In this document: one piece after another, positions 35,437-45,004 of the stretch
Layout of the letters: every line of letters begins with the position of its first letter
How positions within the stretch are numbered: position 1 is the first letter of the stretch
Source of the DNA: CALMFG01 sp963666035
Lineage (GTDB): Bacteria > Bacillota > Clostridia > Christensenellales > CALMFG01
Assembly: GCA_963666035.2 (NCBI GenBank)
Contig: CAXXJI010000007.1
Span: 372,001-436,000, forward strand
Length of the DNA stretch: 64,000 nt
Direction of reading: 5' to 3'
Position numbers and translations under genes: made by a program
Notes under the pieces: generated by a model
What the model saw: the letters and a program-made list of their open reading frames with translations, nothing else
Told to the model about the DNA's origin: nothing
Database searches by the model: none

Positions 35437-36815
35437 TGGTGGCGAACCACCTTGAATCGTTGCATGCTGTAGCGCTCATTTGGGCCGATGCCCGCTTTTC
35501 GGAGTGCAATATCCACTTGCTCGCCGGCACTGTCGATGCCCTCCAGATTCGGCAACAGCAAACCCCGCCGGAAACCTTTGGTGACGATAACGCCGTATTC
35601 TTTAGGATCGAGTTGATCCAATCCGGTGATATCTTCGGGCGGGAAAAGCACATCCACCGAAATATTCAGCGTATCCAGCTCGGATGGTGAGATGGGGCTA
35701 AACCGTGGGTCGCGTGTGGAAGCTGAAATGGCGTTTCGGATAATCTCTTCAGCCAGACAGCTTTGTACCGGCTCAATGGTACCGATGCAGCCGCGCAAAT
35801 CTCCGCTTTTCTTGATGGAAACAAAAACCCCGCCTTTTTCGGTGTACAGCGGTGCGCTTAAACCTTTTGGTGGCAGGATGATTTTGCCGGAGTGGATATA
35901 GGTCTCAATCGTCTGCCTTGCCAAAGAAACATATTCATCCTCGTTCTGCTGTTTGGCTTGAAGCATTTGTTTGTGACGATTGAGATAAGCTTCAAAAACG
36001 CTGGGCTCACCCGATTGACCGCGGATGATATGCGCGGTCATATAGCCCACGCCGTACGGACCCTCATAGGAATACACCTCAGTTTCTGTCTGGTGTCCGT
36101 CCAAAGCGCCAATCATCATCTCCAGCGGTCGTTGGGCACATTGCCCTGCACGCTCCAGAAGGGTGTCCTCCACTTCGAGAATATCAATCATTTTTTTTGT
36201 TTTAATTGCATCCACAATCAGCGCATCATATACCGCGCCTTGCTCGTCATAGCCTGCAGGAGCGCTCTTGAGTAAGCGATGGGAAAGGTCGCCGCTGATG
36301 ATGATTACATCGTCCTTGTCCAAAATATCTGAAAGGATTTTTCCCGCTACCACAGTTTGTTCTTTGTTTAAAAAGCCCATACCGATATGGATAAGCTCAA
36401 AAGTCGAATACGCTTTTTGGATAAACGAAAGCGGCACCAACGCGCCGTGGTCGATTTTGGTGGAGATGCGATACTGTCTGGCAGACGTTTTATCCAAAGC
36501 AACGGATTGGATGCCCGCTTTTTCCAACGCTTCACAGAAGGCTTCGGATTTTGGAGAGCCGCTGAAAGAATAGCTGAGCTTGGCATAGCCGAATTGACCG
36601 AAATCACCCGCCAGATCACGTTCGGTGCTGACGCAGAGTGCATCGGAAAACGCATGTCCGTGCGGAGTGACGATGGCGATGGTTTTGGGCTTCAGTGCGG
36701 CAATCGCAGTTGCGATTTTTTGCATGCCAAGAATGGTATCGCTGGCTTTTGTCTCTTCGCCTTGGCCGATCTCGGACAGGATAATCGGCGGGTGGGGTGT
36801 GATAAAAAGATGCAT
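35433..36815 (-). CDS. MEMO-AMMECR1 fusion protein (AmrB-AmrA)
   Basis: 460 residues joining two proteins that are often separate. Residues 1-~265 are a MEMO-like class III extradiol-dioxygenase fold (ITPHPPIILSEIG, IVTPHGHAFSD, KIDHGALVPLSFI, IISGDLSHRL). Residues ~285-460 are AMMECR1 (ARQTIETYI, GVFVSIKKSGDLRGCIGTIEP, ASTRDPRFSPISPSELD). LRGCIG is the hallmark AMMECR1 motif. The ATG at 36815 follows AGGAAGTG. The human homologues are MEMO1 and AMMECR1. Together with AmrS this gives a complete three-part system in two genes. Confidence 0.93.
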   Translation of the reverse strand: MHLFITPHPPIILSEIGQGEETKASDTILGMQKIATAIAALKPKTIAIVTPHGHAFSDALCVSTERDLAGDFGQFGYAKLSYSFSGSPKSEAFCEALEKAGIQSVALDKTSARQYRISTKIDHGALVPLSFIQKAYSTFELIHIGMGFLNKEQTVVAGKILSDILDKDDVIIISGDLSHRLLKSAPAGYDEQGAVYDALIVDAIKTKKMIDILEVEDTLLERAGQCAQRPLEMMIGALDGHQTETEVYSYEGPYGVGYMTAHIIRGQSGEPSVFEAYLNRHKQMLQAKQQNEDEYVSLARQTIETYIHSGKIILPPKGLSAPLYTEKGGVFVSIKKSGDLRGCIGTIEPVQSCLAEEIIRNAISASTRDPRFSPISPSELDTLNISVDVLFPPEDITGLDQLDPKEYGVIVTKGFRRGLLLPNLEGIDSAGEQVDIALRKAGIGPNERYSMQRFKVVRHQ

Positions 36816-36849
36816 GATATCACTTCCTTTATTTGTGACGGGTTTGAAA

Positions 36850-37542
36850 TTATGATTCTTTTCGGCTGATGTCCCAGTTGATGCCTTGTTTAATCGCCTT
36901 GGCGGGAACGCCGCCGATGACCACATTCGGCTCGGTGATGGCACTGGTTAAAATGGCACCAGTGGCAATAACAGAATCTTTGCCTACCGATGCGCCTTTG
37001 GTGATAATGGCGCGATTGCCTACCCACACATGGTTGGCAAGAACGATATCTTCGGAAGCGTTAATGCGCTTGCCGGTAAGGTCGGTGATGGCGTGGCTGT
37101 CTCCGGTACGCAAGGTCACCTCACTGGAAAATAGACAATTTTCCCCAATAGAAATTTTTGTGCCTTCAATGCAGGCCAGATGCGTTTTGCCTAAGAAAGA
37201 GGTATGGCTGCCGATGGTGATCGTGTTGCCGTCGTCTTCAATGTGTATCTCGCCCGAAAGCATAGCCACCTTATCGCCTAAGCGAATGGTGTTATTGCTG
37301 CCTGAAATATAGATGCTGCAGTGACGCAAAGTGCACCGACTGCCAAGGATGATTTGATTGCTGTTCCCTCGGATGCGAACACGATTTGCTTTAAGGAGAG
37401 AATCGGATACGCTGAACCGATTATTTTTGCCTTTAATCCTTCTTTGATTATTAAACGGCAAATGATTGTATATCAAGAGCGCGAAGGACACCATGCCTTG
37501 ACTATTCCCAAATATTTTTTTGCCGACCTGAACCATGCTCAT
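36850..37542 (-). CDS. Hexapeptide-repeat acyltransferase
   Basis: 230 residues forming a left-handed beta-helix: repeated hexads such as IRGNSNQIILGSRC, GNTITIGSHTSF, GTKISIGENCLF and the CAT/NodL-like acceptor segment IVLANHVWVGNRAIITKGASVG, ending AVIGGVPAK-type (VVIGGVPAKAIKQG). Such enzymes O-acetylate sugars using acetyl-CoA in the cytosol. It is divergent from the GT2 gene at 37735 and lies next to further glycan genes, so a surface-polysaccharide role is likely. AAGGGAGA precedes the ATG. Confidence 0.87.
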   Translation of the reverse strand: MSMVQVGKKIFGNSQGMVSFALLIYNHLPFNNQRRIKGKNNRFSVSDSLLKANRVRIRGNSNQIILGSRCTLRHCSIYISGSNNTIRLGDKVAMLSGEIHIEDDGNTITIGSHTSFLGKTHLACIEGTKISIGENCLFSSEVTLRTGDSHAITDLTGKRINASEDIVLANHVWVGNRAIITKGASVGKDSVIATGAILTSAITEPNVVIGGVPAKAIKQGINWDISRKES

Positions 37543-37734
37543 ATCGATTCTCCCTTATCTGCTATATGCAAAATTATAACATCCGCGGGTCTAATAATCC
37601 ATATGGTATCTGCTTTGTACTTTTGACTTCTATACAATTATTCATGTGACGATTCGGGGTGCTTGTGCAATTGCCATTTGCCGCGTTTTATGTTTAAATA
37701 GTCATGAAATAAAACATGTGATATTGGAAGAGAA

Positions 37735-39594
37735 ATGTTTAAATCGTTTGTCTATTTTAAGGAAATCGCAAAGGCCCGCTTTCAGTTAATTAAATATGTT
37801 AAAGCGGTTCAATCGCTGAAAAAAAGTGATTGGTTTGATGCGGGGTTTTATAAAAATCATTATCCAGATGTCTGTGAAACGGGAATTGACCCGTATTTTC
37901 ACTATCTGTTTTTTGGCCGCTATGAATCCCGCGCCGCATCGGAAGATTACTATCAGGACTTTGACATATCCGAGCCATATCGATATAAACCGGTTAGACC
38001 AGCACGGATTAAAAACGGTATTGGGCAATTGAAAGCCAAATCATTCTTTTCAGCTTTGCTGTATGTGCCAAAAGATACATCCGTGGATGAAGTGAACCAA
38101 ACCGTTCGAAGCATTCAAAAGCAAGTTTATCCACATTTTGAGCTTATGGTCGGTTTTGATCAAGATGCGTTTTCGGTTGGGGCAGGAGAAAACCAAAAAG
38201 TTAAAACGGTTTCGAACTGTGATGGTTATCAGTCGCTTTTGGAAGCGGCGTCCGGTGATTATATTGCGGTGACGACCTGCGGTGAAAGATTGACGCAGGA
38301 TGCGCTGTTTGAGGCGGCAAAGCGGATATCTGAGCAACCGGATACTGAATTGATCTATGCAGATGAAGACGAAATAAACGCTCACGGGCGATATCATCAC
38401 CCGCATTTTAAGACGGATTTTAATTATCAGCTGCTGCTGTCCTATCCGTATATGGGCAATTTTGTTGTCTTTAATAAAGTATTGCTTGAACGGATAGAAA
38501 AGCCGTTTGATTCGGTCTTTAAAAAAGCAATGGTGTATGACGCCTGCTTAAAGGCGGCGGAGAAAAGCGGCCATACGGCACATATTCCAAAAGTGCTGAA
38601 TCATATTCCGGCAAGGAGAGGCGTGCAAGACGCTCCTTATCGGCTGCGAACGGTTGAAGACGAGGATTTTTGTCGGGCAGTGCAAAACCACCTAGTGCGT
38701 ACCGGGCAAAAGGCACAAGTGGAACGGGGGGGTATTCCCGGTGCTTACAGGGTCAAGTATGCACCCGACACCATGCCGAAGGTCAGCATCATCATCCCGT
38801 TTAAGGATCATCCGGAACTTTTGGAAACTTGCGTTGGAAGCATTCTGGATAAAACGGAATATCCCAATTTTGAAATTGTTCTGGTCAGCAACAACAGCCA
38901 GGACGACGCGACTTTTTCGCTTCTGGAAGCATTGAAAAAGCGCGACGGGCGCATTGTTACATGTGAGTATAATAAGCCCTTCAATTTTTCGGCCATCAAC
39001 AATTTTGCCGTTGAAAAATCGGCAACCGGGGATTGTTTTTTGTTTTTGAACAATGATACTGAGATTATCACAAAGGGCTGGTTGAAAACCATGGTAGGGT
39101 TTGCGGTTCAAACGCGCATCGGCGCGGTGACGGCAAAGCTTTTGTATGCGAATCATACCGTCCAATCCGCGGGAATCGGCATCAGCGAGATAGGCGAGAT
39201 TATCGAGTATCATAAGTTTTTTAAGGCGGATCATCCGGGCTATTTCGGCCGATTGGCACTGACACAGGATATTGGTGCGGTCTCCGGTGCATGCCTGATG
39301 GTGGAAAAAAGCAAATTCTTTGAGGTGGGCGGCTTTGACGAAGCGGGATTTCCGGTGACCTACAATGACATCGATCTTTGCTATCGTCTGCGGCAAAATG
39401 GCTATGTATCGGTGTTGGTGCCGGATGTTTCACTATATCATTACGAATCTACCACGCGGGCGCAGGTGTTTGACAGAAGCGCCAGCCCAGAGTATCGGGA
39501 GCTGATGCGCCGCTATGGTGAGCAGATTGAAAAAGGCGATCCATATTACAATCCGAATTTTAAGCAAAAGGGCGAGAAATTTGAAATAAAATAA
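37735..39594 (+). CDS. Two-domain GT2 glycosyltransferase
   Basis: 619 residues. The N-terminus has WFDAGFYKNHYPDV and DPYFHYLFFGRYESR, a segment common ahead of rhamnan/O-antigen GT2 enzymes. Residues ~80-300 form a first, partly degenerate GT2-like half (LIYADEDEINAHGRYHHPHF). Residues ~345-600 are a full GT-A domain: KVSIIIPFKDHPELL, LFLNNDTEI (D-x-D-like), SGACLMVEK, GFDEAGFPVTYNDIDLCYRL. It would build a surface glycan at the cytosolic membrane face. A sulfotransferase gene starts 52 bases downstream. Confidence 0.9.
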   Translation: MFKSFVYFKEIAKARFQLIKYVKAVQSLKKSDWFDAGFYKNHYPDVCETGIDPYFHYLFFGRYESRAASEDYYQDFDISEPYRYKPVRPARIKNGIGQLKAKSFFSALLYVPKDTSVDEVNQTVRSIQKQVYPHFELMVGFDQDAFSVGAGENQKVKTVSNCDGYQSLLEAASGDYIAVTTCGERLTQDALFEAAKRISEQPDTELIYADEDEINAHGRYHHPHFKTDFNYQLLLSYPYMGNFVVFNKVLLERIEKPFDSVFKKAMVYDACLKAAEKSGHTAHIPKVLNHIPARRGVQDAPYRLRTVEDEDFCRAVQNHLVRTGQKAQVERGGIPGAYRVKYAPDTMPKVSIIIPFKDHPELLETCVGSILDKTEYPNFEIVLVSNNSQDDATFSLLEALKKRDGRIVTCEYNKPFNFSAINNFAVEKSATGDCFLFLNNDTEIITKGWLKTMVGFAVQTRIGAVTAKLLYANHTVQSAGIGISEIGEIIEYHKFFKADHPGYFGRLALTQDIGAVSGACLMVEKSKFFEVGGFDEAGFPVTYNDIDLCYRLRQNGYVSVLVPDVSLYHYESTTRAQVFDRSASPEYRELMRRYGEQIEKGDPYYNPNFKQKGEKFEIK

Positions 39595-39646
39595 ATATGG
39601 AAGTTGGATACTTTCGCAAGGTTTTTTTTCGCAAGGGAGATAGATA

Positions 39647-40795
39647 TTGAGTAAAGAAGTGGTATTGGTGCTGGGGATGCACCGCAGCGGGACCAGTGTG
39701 CTGACCCAGGTGATGTCCAAATTGGGCTATTATCTCGGTGCGGGCCAACTCGGAGCCAGCGAACACAACGAAGAAGGACATTTTGAACGCAAGGACGTGA
39801 TTGCGTTGGACGAGGCGGTTTTGCGGTTTTTTGGGATGGAGTGGTTTTCTTTTGGAGAAAAATTACCGGATATATCCATGCTGGATGACACTTTCACGCA
39901 GCGTGCGGAACAGATTTTAGATGACCTTTTAAGCCAATCTGATCGTGTGGTGATTAAGGAGCCCAGGATGTGCATCACCCTCCCGCTTTGGCAAAAAGCG
40001 ATGGAGAAGAAGGGCGTGGCGGTTCGATACGTTTTTATCTTTCGACACCCCAAATCGGTGGCGCTTTCGCTGAAAAAGCGAAACAATATTAGCATCGAAG
40101 ACGGACAGGCGCTCTGGCTTTTCTATAATCAAGCATTGCTTAGGTATATCAATCAGGATATATTCGCGGTTAATTATGATGAACTCGTCAATCACCCCGA
40201 GACAGCGTTGAAAGGCCTAGCTAAATTTCTTAAGCTGAAGCAGACCGATATCGGTGATACCATCAAAAAAACCATGCGGCATCATTTGACCCCGATTGAG
40301 TTTTCAAAAAAGGAAGCTGTTCTCAGTACATATTATCAGGATTTTTTAAAGTCGTTTTCGGGTTCGGTTCCGCTTTTAAAAATTAAGGCACAATTAGCAC
40401 AGAACAGTGATGCTGTACGGTATCTGAAAAACCGAGAGCCGCTGAAGTGGCATACGCAGATGTTTTTTAATCACACCAAGGCGTATACCGAGAAGGATTC
40501 GGTGCAGACGGTGGTACCGGCGGGGGAAAGACGATTGTCGTTCGACCTGACGCCTTATGGGAAAATCTACTCCCTTCGGTTCGATCCGCATATGGTTCGC
40601 TGTAGGCTGATTTTGGGCGATGTGACAATAGTCGATATGCATGATCGAACGGTGAAGTTTAAAATTAAAACCAATGCAAGTACGGTCAACGAAAACATCT
40701 TTGTTTTTAATAGCGATGATCCGCAGGTGGAATTTATTTTGCGGCCAAGAAAACTGAAATCAGTCACTTTGATGTTTGAGATTTTGGATCAATAA
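39647..40795 (+). CDS. Sulfotransferase-family protein
   Basis: 382 residues. P-loop-like PAPS site LVLGMHRSGTSVLTQVMSKL (G10-S17), 3'-phosphate region VFIFRHPKSVALSLKKRN, and YDELVNHPE. After ~260 residues comes a C-terminal beta-rich domain not found in minimal sulfotransferases. The start is TTG with GGGAGA six bases upstream. Its place directly after the GT2 gene suggests it sulfates the glycan made there. The general P-loop family also includes other activities, so sulfation is inferred. Confidence 0.82.
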   Translation: MSKEVVLVLGMHRSGTSVLTQVMSKLGYYLGAGQLGASEHNEEGHFERKDVIALDEAVLRFFGMEWFSFGEKLPDISMLDDTFTQRAEQILDDLLSQSDRVVIKEPRMCITLPLWQKAMEKKGVAVRYVFIFRHPKSVALSLKKRNNISIEDGQALWLFYNQALLRYINQDIFAVNYDELVNHPETALKGLAKFLKLKQTDIGDTIKKTMRHHLTPIEFSKKEAVLSTYYQDFLKSFSGSVPLLKIKAQLAQNSDAVRYLKNREPLKWHTQMFFNHTKAYTEKDSVQTVVPAGERRLSFDLTPYGKIYSLRFDPHMVRCRLILGDVTIVDMHDRTVKFKIKTNASTVNENIFVFNSDDPQVEFILRPRKLKSVTLMFEILDQ

Positions 40796-40826
40796 AAAAG
40801 CACTCATCTGAGTGCTTACTTTTTTA
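40793..40826. terminator. Bidirectional terminator
   Basis: AGCACTC-atct-GAGTGCT with an A-run before and a T-run after, between the converging sulfotransferase and zinc-ribbon genes; it overlaps the last codon of the latter. Confidence 0.85.
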
Positions 40827-41087
40827 TGCCTGCCAGCGTTTTAAAGTCGGGAACATCTGTTGCATCATGCTTTTGGCCTCGGCTTCGGTCATGCCTGGGC
40901 TGTTTTCCACCATCGGCTTGACACAGAAATTGATCATTTCCTCCATGCTGCAATCAACAGTGAACGCGCCATCCGCGTAGCAATACGTGCAGTAATCCTT
41001 GCTTTTGAGGCCGTCCTTTTCGGTGCCGTACATCTCGTCGGTATCACCCATCGGCATACCACAGCTTTGACAAAAATTACCCTCCAT
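40824..41087 (-). CDS. Small zinc-ribbon protein
   Basis: 87 residues. N-terminal FCQSCGMPM and YCTYCYADG form a four-Cys zinc ribbon, followed by a helical tail with MEEMINFCVKPMVENSPGM. The family is widespread in Firmicutes and often sits beside WYL/YafY regulators; its role is unknown. The WYL regulator gene lies 79 bases upstream on the same strand, with a palindrome between them. GGAGGT precedes the ATG. Confidence 0.87.
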   Translation of the reverse strand: MEGNFCQSCGMPMGDTDEMYGTEKDGLKSKDYCTYCYADGAFTVDCSMEEMINFCVKPMVENSPGMTEAEAKSMMQQMFPTLKRWQA

Positions 41088-41148
41088 TGTTCTACCTCCA
41101 AAAGAAAATTAAGAATAAAGATTTCTTATGGGAACAGCCTATCAAATT

Positions 41149-41174
41149 AAACATGACATCAGCTTGTCATGTTT
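41149..41174. promoter_or_regulatory. 10-bp palindrome, candidate operator or terminator
   Basis: AAACATGACA-tcagct-TGTCATGTTT is a perfect inverted repeat spanning the end of the WYL regulator gene and the region upstream of the zinc-ribbon gene. It could be a regulator binding site or a weak terminator. It has no T-run, which favours an operator. Confidence 0.5.
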
Positions 41175-42072
41175 TATGATGATCATATACTTTTTTTGCA
41201 TAATCGCACATCATCGATTTTAAATCGGCGGGTTCCAGAACGCTGACCAACGTCCCGTATGAAAATAGATACTGTAGTATCCACTCATCTTCAGGCAGTT
41301 CGGTGGAGACCACAAGAGTACCGTTCGGTTTTTCCGTGATGAAGGATTGGTGGAACTCATCGTACACTCTAAAGGCCGCCTGGGGGGAGAAAGAAAGTCT
41401 GACAGGAACGGTGCTGATGACAGCGGGCATATCAATATCCACAATGGGCGCATCTGAAAAATCATCCGAAAAACATTCACCGCTGTCTGAGATATCCATC
41501 ATGCGGCTGACCTTAAACAGTCGGTAATCCTCAGCTGACAAGCAAAACGCCTGCAGGTACCAGCTTTTGTCTTTATAGACCAGCTGAAAGGGTTTAATGC
41601 GACGTTCGCTGATGTTGCCGGATGATCCGCAATAGCGGACATGAAGAATATGCTTATTTAAAATGGCGGCTTTAAGATTCTCAAAGCGCTCGGTGTCCAG
41701 CCGGTTAAACCCCCATCTGGAAAAATCCACACTGATCCAGTTGGTGCCCGGTTTCTGGAACAAGCCGCCCAGTTTGGATAGTAGAGTATCCATATTCAGG
41801 TCCGCGGCCGCGAGGCTTTGGATGGCGAACAGAATTTGGTTTTGTTCGTCGTCGGACAGCAAGGCTTTGTCAAACGCATAGTTTTTCATCAGTGCAATGC
41901 CGCCGCCCTTGCCCGGCGAGGCATAGACGGGAACACCAGCCATGGAGAGTGCTTCCACGTCCCGGTAAATTGTACGTACCGAGACCTCCAACTTTTCAGC
42001 CAGTTCGGGAGCTGTGGCGGTTTTTTTTTCGAGCAGAATATAGAGTACTTGAAACAGGCGGTCGTTTTTCAT
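41167..42072 (-). CDS. WYL-domain (YafY-type) transcriptional regulator
   Basis: 301 residues. N-terminal HTH_11 (LLEKKTATAPELAEKLEVSV, TIYRDVEALSMAGVPVYA) followed by a WYL domain (RRIKPFQLVYKDKSWYLQAFCLSAEDYRLFKVSRM) and a WCX-like C-terminal domain (LPEDEWILQYLFSYG). WYL proteins sense small ligands or nucleic acids. It is likely autoregulated and controls the downstream zinc-ribbon gene. The ATG lies after a weak SD (AAAGGTGATGCC). Confidence 0.9.
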   Translation of the reverse strand: MKNDRLFQVLYILLEKKTATAPELAEKLEVSVRTIYRDVEALSMAGVPVYASPGKGGGIALMKNYAFDKALLSDDEQNQILFAIQSLAAADLNMDTLLSKLGGLFQKPGTNWISVDFSRWGFNRLDTERFENLKAAILNKHILHVRYCGSSGNISERRIKPFQLVYKDKSWYLQAFCLSAEDYRLFKVSRMMDISDSGECFSDDFSDAPIVDIDMPAVISTVPVRLSFSPQAAFRVYDEFHQSFITEKPNGTLVVSTELPEDEWILQYLFSYGTLVSVLEPADLKSMMCDYAKKVYDHHKT

Positions 42073-42167
42073 CTGGCATCACCTTTGTTTTATCAATTTT
42101 AGTATATAGTAAAAAACCTGACAAAACCACGTCAAGTTTAGATTGTATTTGGTGATAATCGGGGGAA

Positions 42168-42689
42168 TTAATACTTATGAAGATTTTCTGCGATCGCATC
42201 CGGTATAGTGACGCTGTATTGACTATATTGATAGACGGGTATCCATTGCGTATCGCTGACCCGCTTCCAGTAGACACAGCCAATGTCTCCGCTGTAAACC
42301 CATATATCATCGTCATCACCCCAGGTGAAATACAGCCGGTCGCGCGTTCGATATTTTTCGTCACAGGTAAAAATAATTTGATGATTGTTGTCCAGCACAC
42401 TAAAGCGGTTAAAGTGCATATCATTTTGGTAAAGTGCTTCAACAATTAATGTATATCTCCCAGAAAGAGATTTGACAGCATTTTCAGGGGTAGCCAGTCG
42501 ATCGTCAAATAAATGGGATTGGTTTTTATATGAAAAGGATACTAAATATACTGCACGGGTATATATAAAGAAAACTAAAAATGAACAAGCTATTATCAGC
42601 AGTACGACAATGGTACTGATAATAATGATTGTTCTTTTAGATTTCCTCTTTTTAGATTTATCTTTCAAAGTTTTAAAATATCCAAACAT
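42168..42689 (-). CDS. Single-pass membrane protein, unknown
   Basis: 173 residues. A very basic N-terminus (KDKSKKRKSKR) precedes one membrane helix (TIIIISTIVVLLIIACSFLVF), leaving ~130 residues outside. The outer part is rich in aromatic and acidic residues (FTWGDDDDIWVYSGDIGCVYWKR). No family recognised, no strong SD, and no obvious operon partner. Confidence 0.65.
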   Translation of the reverse strand: MFGYFKTLKDKSKKRKSKRTIIIISTIVVLLIIACSFLVFFIYTRAVYLVSFSYKNQSHLFDDRLATPENAVKSLSGRYTLIVEALYQNDMHFNRFSVLDNNHQIIFTCDEKYRTRDRLYFTWGDDDDIWVYSGDIGCVYWKRVSDTQWIPVYQYSQYSVTIPDAIAENLHKY

Positions 42690-42811
42690 TTTAAATTCGA
42701 CAAAAACGGCAAAATAACATGTAATTCATTATAGGATAAATAGAAATCGTAAGCAAGTTGTGATAGACTGATAAAAAGCGATCTTTCAAAAGAAAACAGG
42801 AGGCGAAGATT

Positions 42812-43285
42812 TTGGATATACTGGATTACGCGTTTCAGATGGAAAAAGATGGTGAAAAACTATACTTGGATCTGGCAGAGGAAAACAAGGGAAACAGTCT
42901 GCATACCATTTTTATTTCGCTGGCCAAAGACGAGGCACAGCACGCAAAGATGGTTGAGGATAAAAAAAGCGGACTGATTGTGACGCTGACCGAAGGAGCG
43001 AGCGCTACCGTGGAGAACGTGTTCGGCGATGTCGCCACGTTTGAATTTGCTGGTGCAAAACCGGCGCAGGTGGACGTGTATCGCGCTGCGCAGGATAAAG
43101 AAAAAGAAAGTATTAAGCTCTATCGGCAGATGGCGGAGGAGTTGGAAGATGCGAAGGAATTGGCCGATTTTCTAATCGGACAGGAAAAAGAGCACGAATT
43201 GATACTGGATGAGATCGTCAAAGCGGTGGATCGGCCCAACGAATGGGTGGAATCAGCTGAGTTTGGCTTGCGCGAAGAATATTAG
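42812..43285 (+). CDS. Ferritin-like (rubrerythrin-type) protein without rubredoxin domain
   Basis: 157 residues. Two helical pairs carry di-iron ligands: Glu residues in YAFQMEKDGEKLYLDLAEEN, E-x-x-H in DEAQHAKM, and in the second half EKESIKLYRQMAEELED with QEKEHELILDEI. A non-helical insert (residues ~45-80) separates the halves. No C-terminal rubredoxin centre is present, unlike classical rubrerythrin. Probably peroxide reduction or iron handling. The start is TTG with AGGAGG eight bases upstream. Confidence 0.85.
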   Translation: MDILDYAFQMEKDGEKLYLDLAEENKGNSLHTIFISLAKDEAQHAKMVEDKKSGLIVTLTEGASATVENVFGDVATFEFAGAKPAQVDVYRAAQDKEKESIKLYRQMAEELEDAKELADFLIGQEKEHELILDEIVKAVDRPNEWVESAEFGLREEY

Positions 43286-43312
43286 AAAAAAGCCCGTTTA
43301 CGGGCTTTTGTG
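43286..43312 (+). terminator. Terminator after ferritin-like gene
   Basis: AGCCCG-ttta-CGGGCT with flanking A- and T-runs. Confidence 0.9.
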
Positions 43313-43344
43313 TTTTAGAACATGGAATAAGGAGGAAACGCAAA

Positions 43345-45003
43345 TTGTATAATCTTTTGATCGGCGGTGCGGCAGGGCAGGGTATAGAGACCACAGCCGC
43401 GATGCTGGAAAAAGCATTAAAGCGATCAGGCTACAGCGTTTTTACCAGCCGCGATTTTATGTCCCGCGTACGAGGCGGTCATAACTTTTCTTTGATTCGA
43501 TTTGGGCAAAAACAGGTCTTATCGCACAGCGAGAAATTGGATGGGATCATTGCGCTGGATCAGCAGACAGCGGACATACATACCGAACAGCTGGAACCCG
43601 ACGGGTTTATTCTCTGTGATACGGGAATACAGGCGGAAGATTCGCGTGCGATAAAAGTACCGCTGAACGAGACTGCTAAAGCTTTAGGGAACAGCAAGGT
43701 CTCTAACAGTGTGGCGTTGGGCGCCATACTGAAGCTGTTTGGAGAAGGTTTGGATATAACGGAAAAGATTTTGCCGGAGTTTTTGGATGATAAATATATT
43801 GAGGTGAACCAAAAAGCGATTGCCGCAGGATATGAAGCGGTCAAGATGCGTTATACGCGCGAAGCGGGCGCATTTCAGGATTGTATGATCCTTTCAGGCA
43901 GCAACGCGATTGCGCTCGGCGCGATTACCGCAGGGCTAAAGGTCTACACCGCCTATCCCATGTCGCCGGCGACGGCGATTATGGTGTATCTGGCGTCCAA
44001 AGGCAAGGAAGCTGGTGTGATGGTGGAGCAGGCCGAGGACGAGATTGCGGCCATCAATATGGCTATTGGAGCCTCCTTTGCGGGCGCGCGGGCGATGACA
44101 GGCACATCTGGCGGCGGGTTTTCTCTGATGGTGGAAGCTTTAGGGCTGGCGGGCATCGCCGAGATTCCGTTGGTGGTGGTCAATGTGCAAAGGCCAGGTC
44201 CGGCGACGGGTTTGCCTACCCGCACCGAACAAAGCGACCTTAAATTTATGATATCGGCGTCGCAAGGCGAATTTCCCCGAATGGTGCTGGCACCGAAAAA
44301 CCATACGGATGCGTTTTATCAAACGGTGCGTGCCTTTGATATCGCCGAGCGGTACCAGATGCCGGTGCTGATACTGGCCGATCAATACTTGGGCGATGCG
44401 TCGGCCACGGTGGAGACTTTTGATTTGACAAAAGTCAATGTAGCCGATCCGATGTCCGGCGTTGACGGCGAATATAAGCGCTACCAGTACACCGAAAGCG
44501 GTATATCGCCTCGGCTGATTCCGGGTAAGTCTGAACATTTGGTGGCGATCGACAGCGATGAACATGACGAATATGGCAAAATCACCGAGTCGGCAGAAGT
44601 GCGCACCAATATGGTGAATAAGCGGATGAGGAAACTGGATGAGCTGAGAAAAGAACTGATTGAGCCGGACTTTTTGGGCCCGGATGACTTTGATATATTG
44701 CTGGTCGGCTGGGGATCCATGTTCGGTCCGCTTTCAGAGGCTGTGGATTTACTGAACGAACAGTCGGGCGGGAAGTACGCGGCGCTGGTTTTTGGCGATG
44801 TGCATCCTCTGCCCACCGCACGTTTGCAGGAAAAAGCAAAAAAGGCAAAGCGGATGATCGACGTGGAGCAGAACGCCACCGGCCAGCTGGCCGGATTGAT
44901 CCGCGAAACCACCGGCATCACTTTTGATCAAAGTATACTGAAATATGACGGACGGCAGATGACCGGCGAAGCGATTGCCGATCGCATTTTGGGAGGTGAG
45001 TAA
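43345..45003 (+). CDS. korA: 2-oxoacid:ferredoxin oxidoreductase, fused gamma-alpha subunit
   Basis: 552 residues. Residues 1-~180 form the gamma domain (LIGGAAGQGIETTAAMLEKA, FMSRVRGGHNFSLIRF). Residues ~185-550 form the alpha domain (GSNAIALGAITAGLKVYTAYPMSPAT split by typical KorA spacing, GTSGGGFSLMVEALGLAGIAEIP, RPGPATGLPTRTEQSDL). It oxidises a 2-oxoacid such as 2-oxoglutarate with CoA, passing electrons to ferredoxin. The start is TTG after GGAGG. The beta subunit gene follows one base after the stop. No separate ferredoxin subunit gene is present. Confidence 0.93.
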   Translation: MYNLLIGGAAGQGIETTAAMLEKALKRSGYSVFTSRDFMSRVRGGHNFSLIRFGQKQVLSHSEKLDGIIALDQQTADIHTEQLEPDGFILCDTGIQAEDSRAIKVPLNETAKALGNSKVSNSVALGAILKLFGEGLDITEKILPEFLDDKYIEVNQKAIAAGYEAVKMRYTREAGAFQDCMILSGSNAIALGAITAGLKVYTAYPMSPATAIMVYLASKGKEAGVMVEQAEDEIAAINMAIGASFAGARAMTGTSGGGFSLMVEALGLAGIAEIPLVVVNVQRPGPATGLPTRTEQSDLKFMISASQGEFPRMVLAPKNHTDAFYQTVRAFDIAERYQMPVLILADQYLGDASATVETFDLTKVNVADPMSGVDGEYKRYQYTESGISPRLIPGKSEHLVAIDSDEHDEYGKITESAEVRTNMVNKRMRKLDELRKELIEPDFLGPDDFDILLVGWGSMFGPLSEAVDLLNEQSGGKYAALVFGDVHPLPTARLQEKAKKAKRMIDVEQNATGQLAGLIRETTGITFDQSILKYDGRQMTGEAIADRILGGE

Positions 45004-45004
45004 G

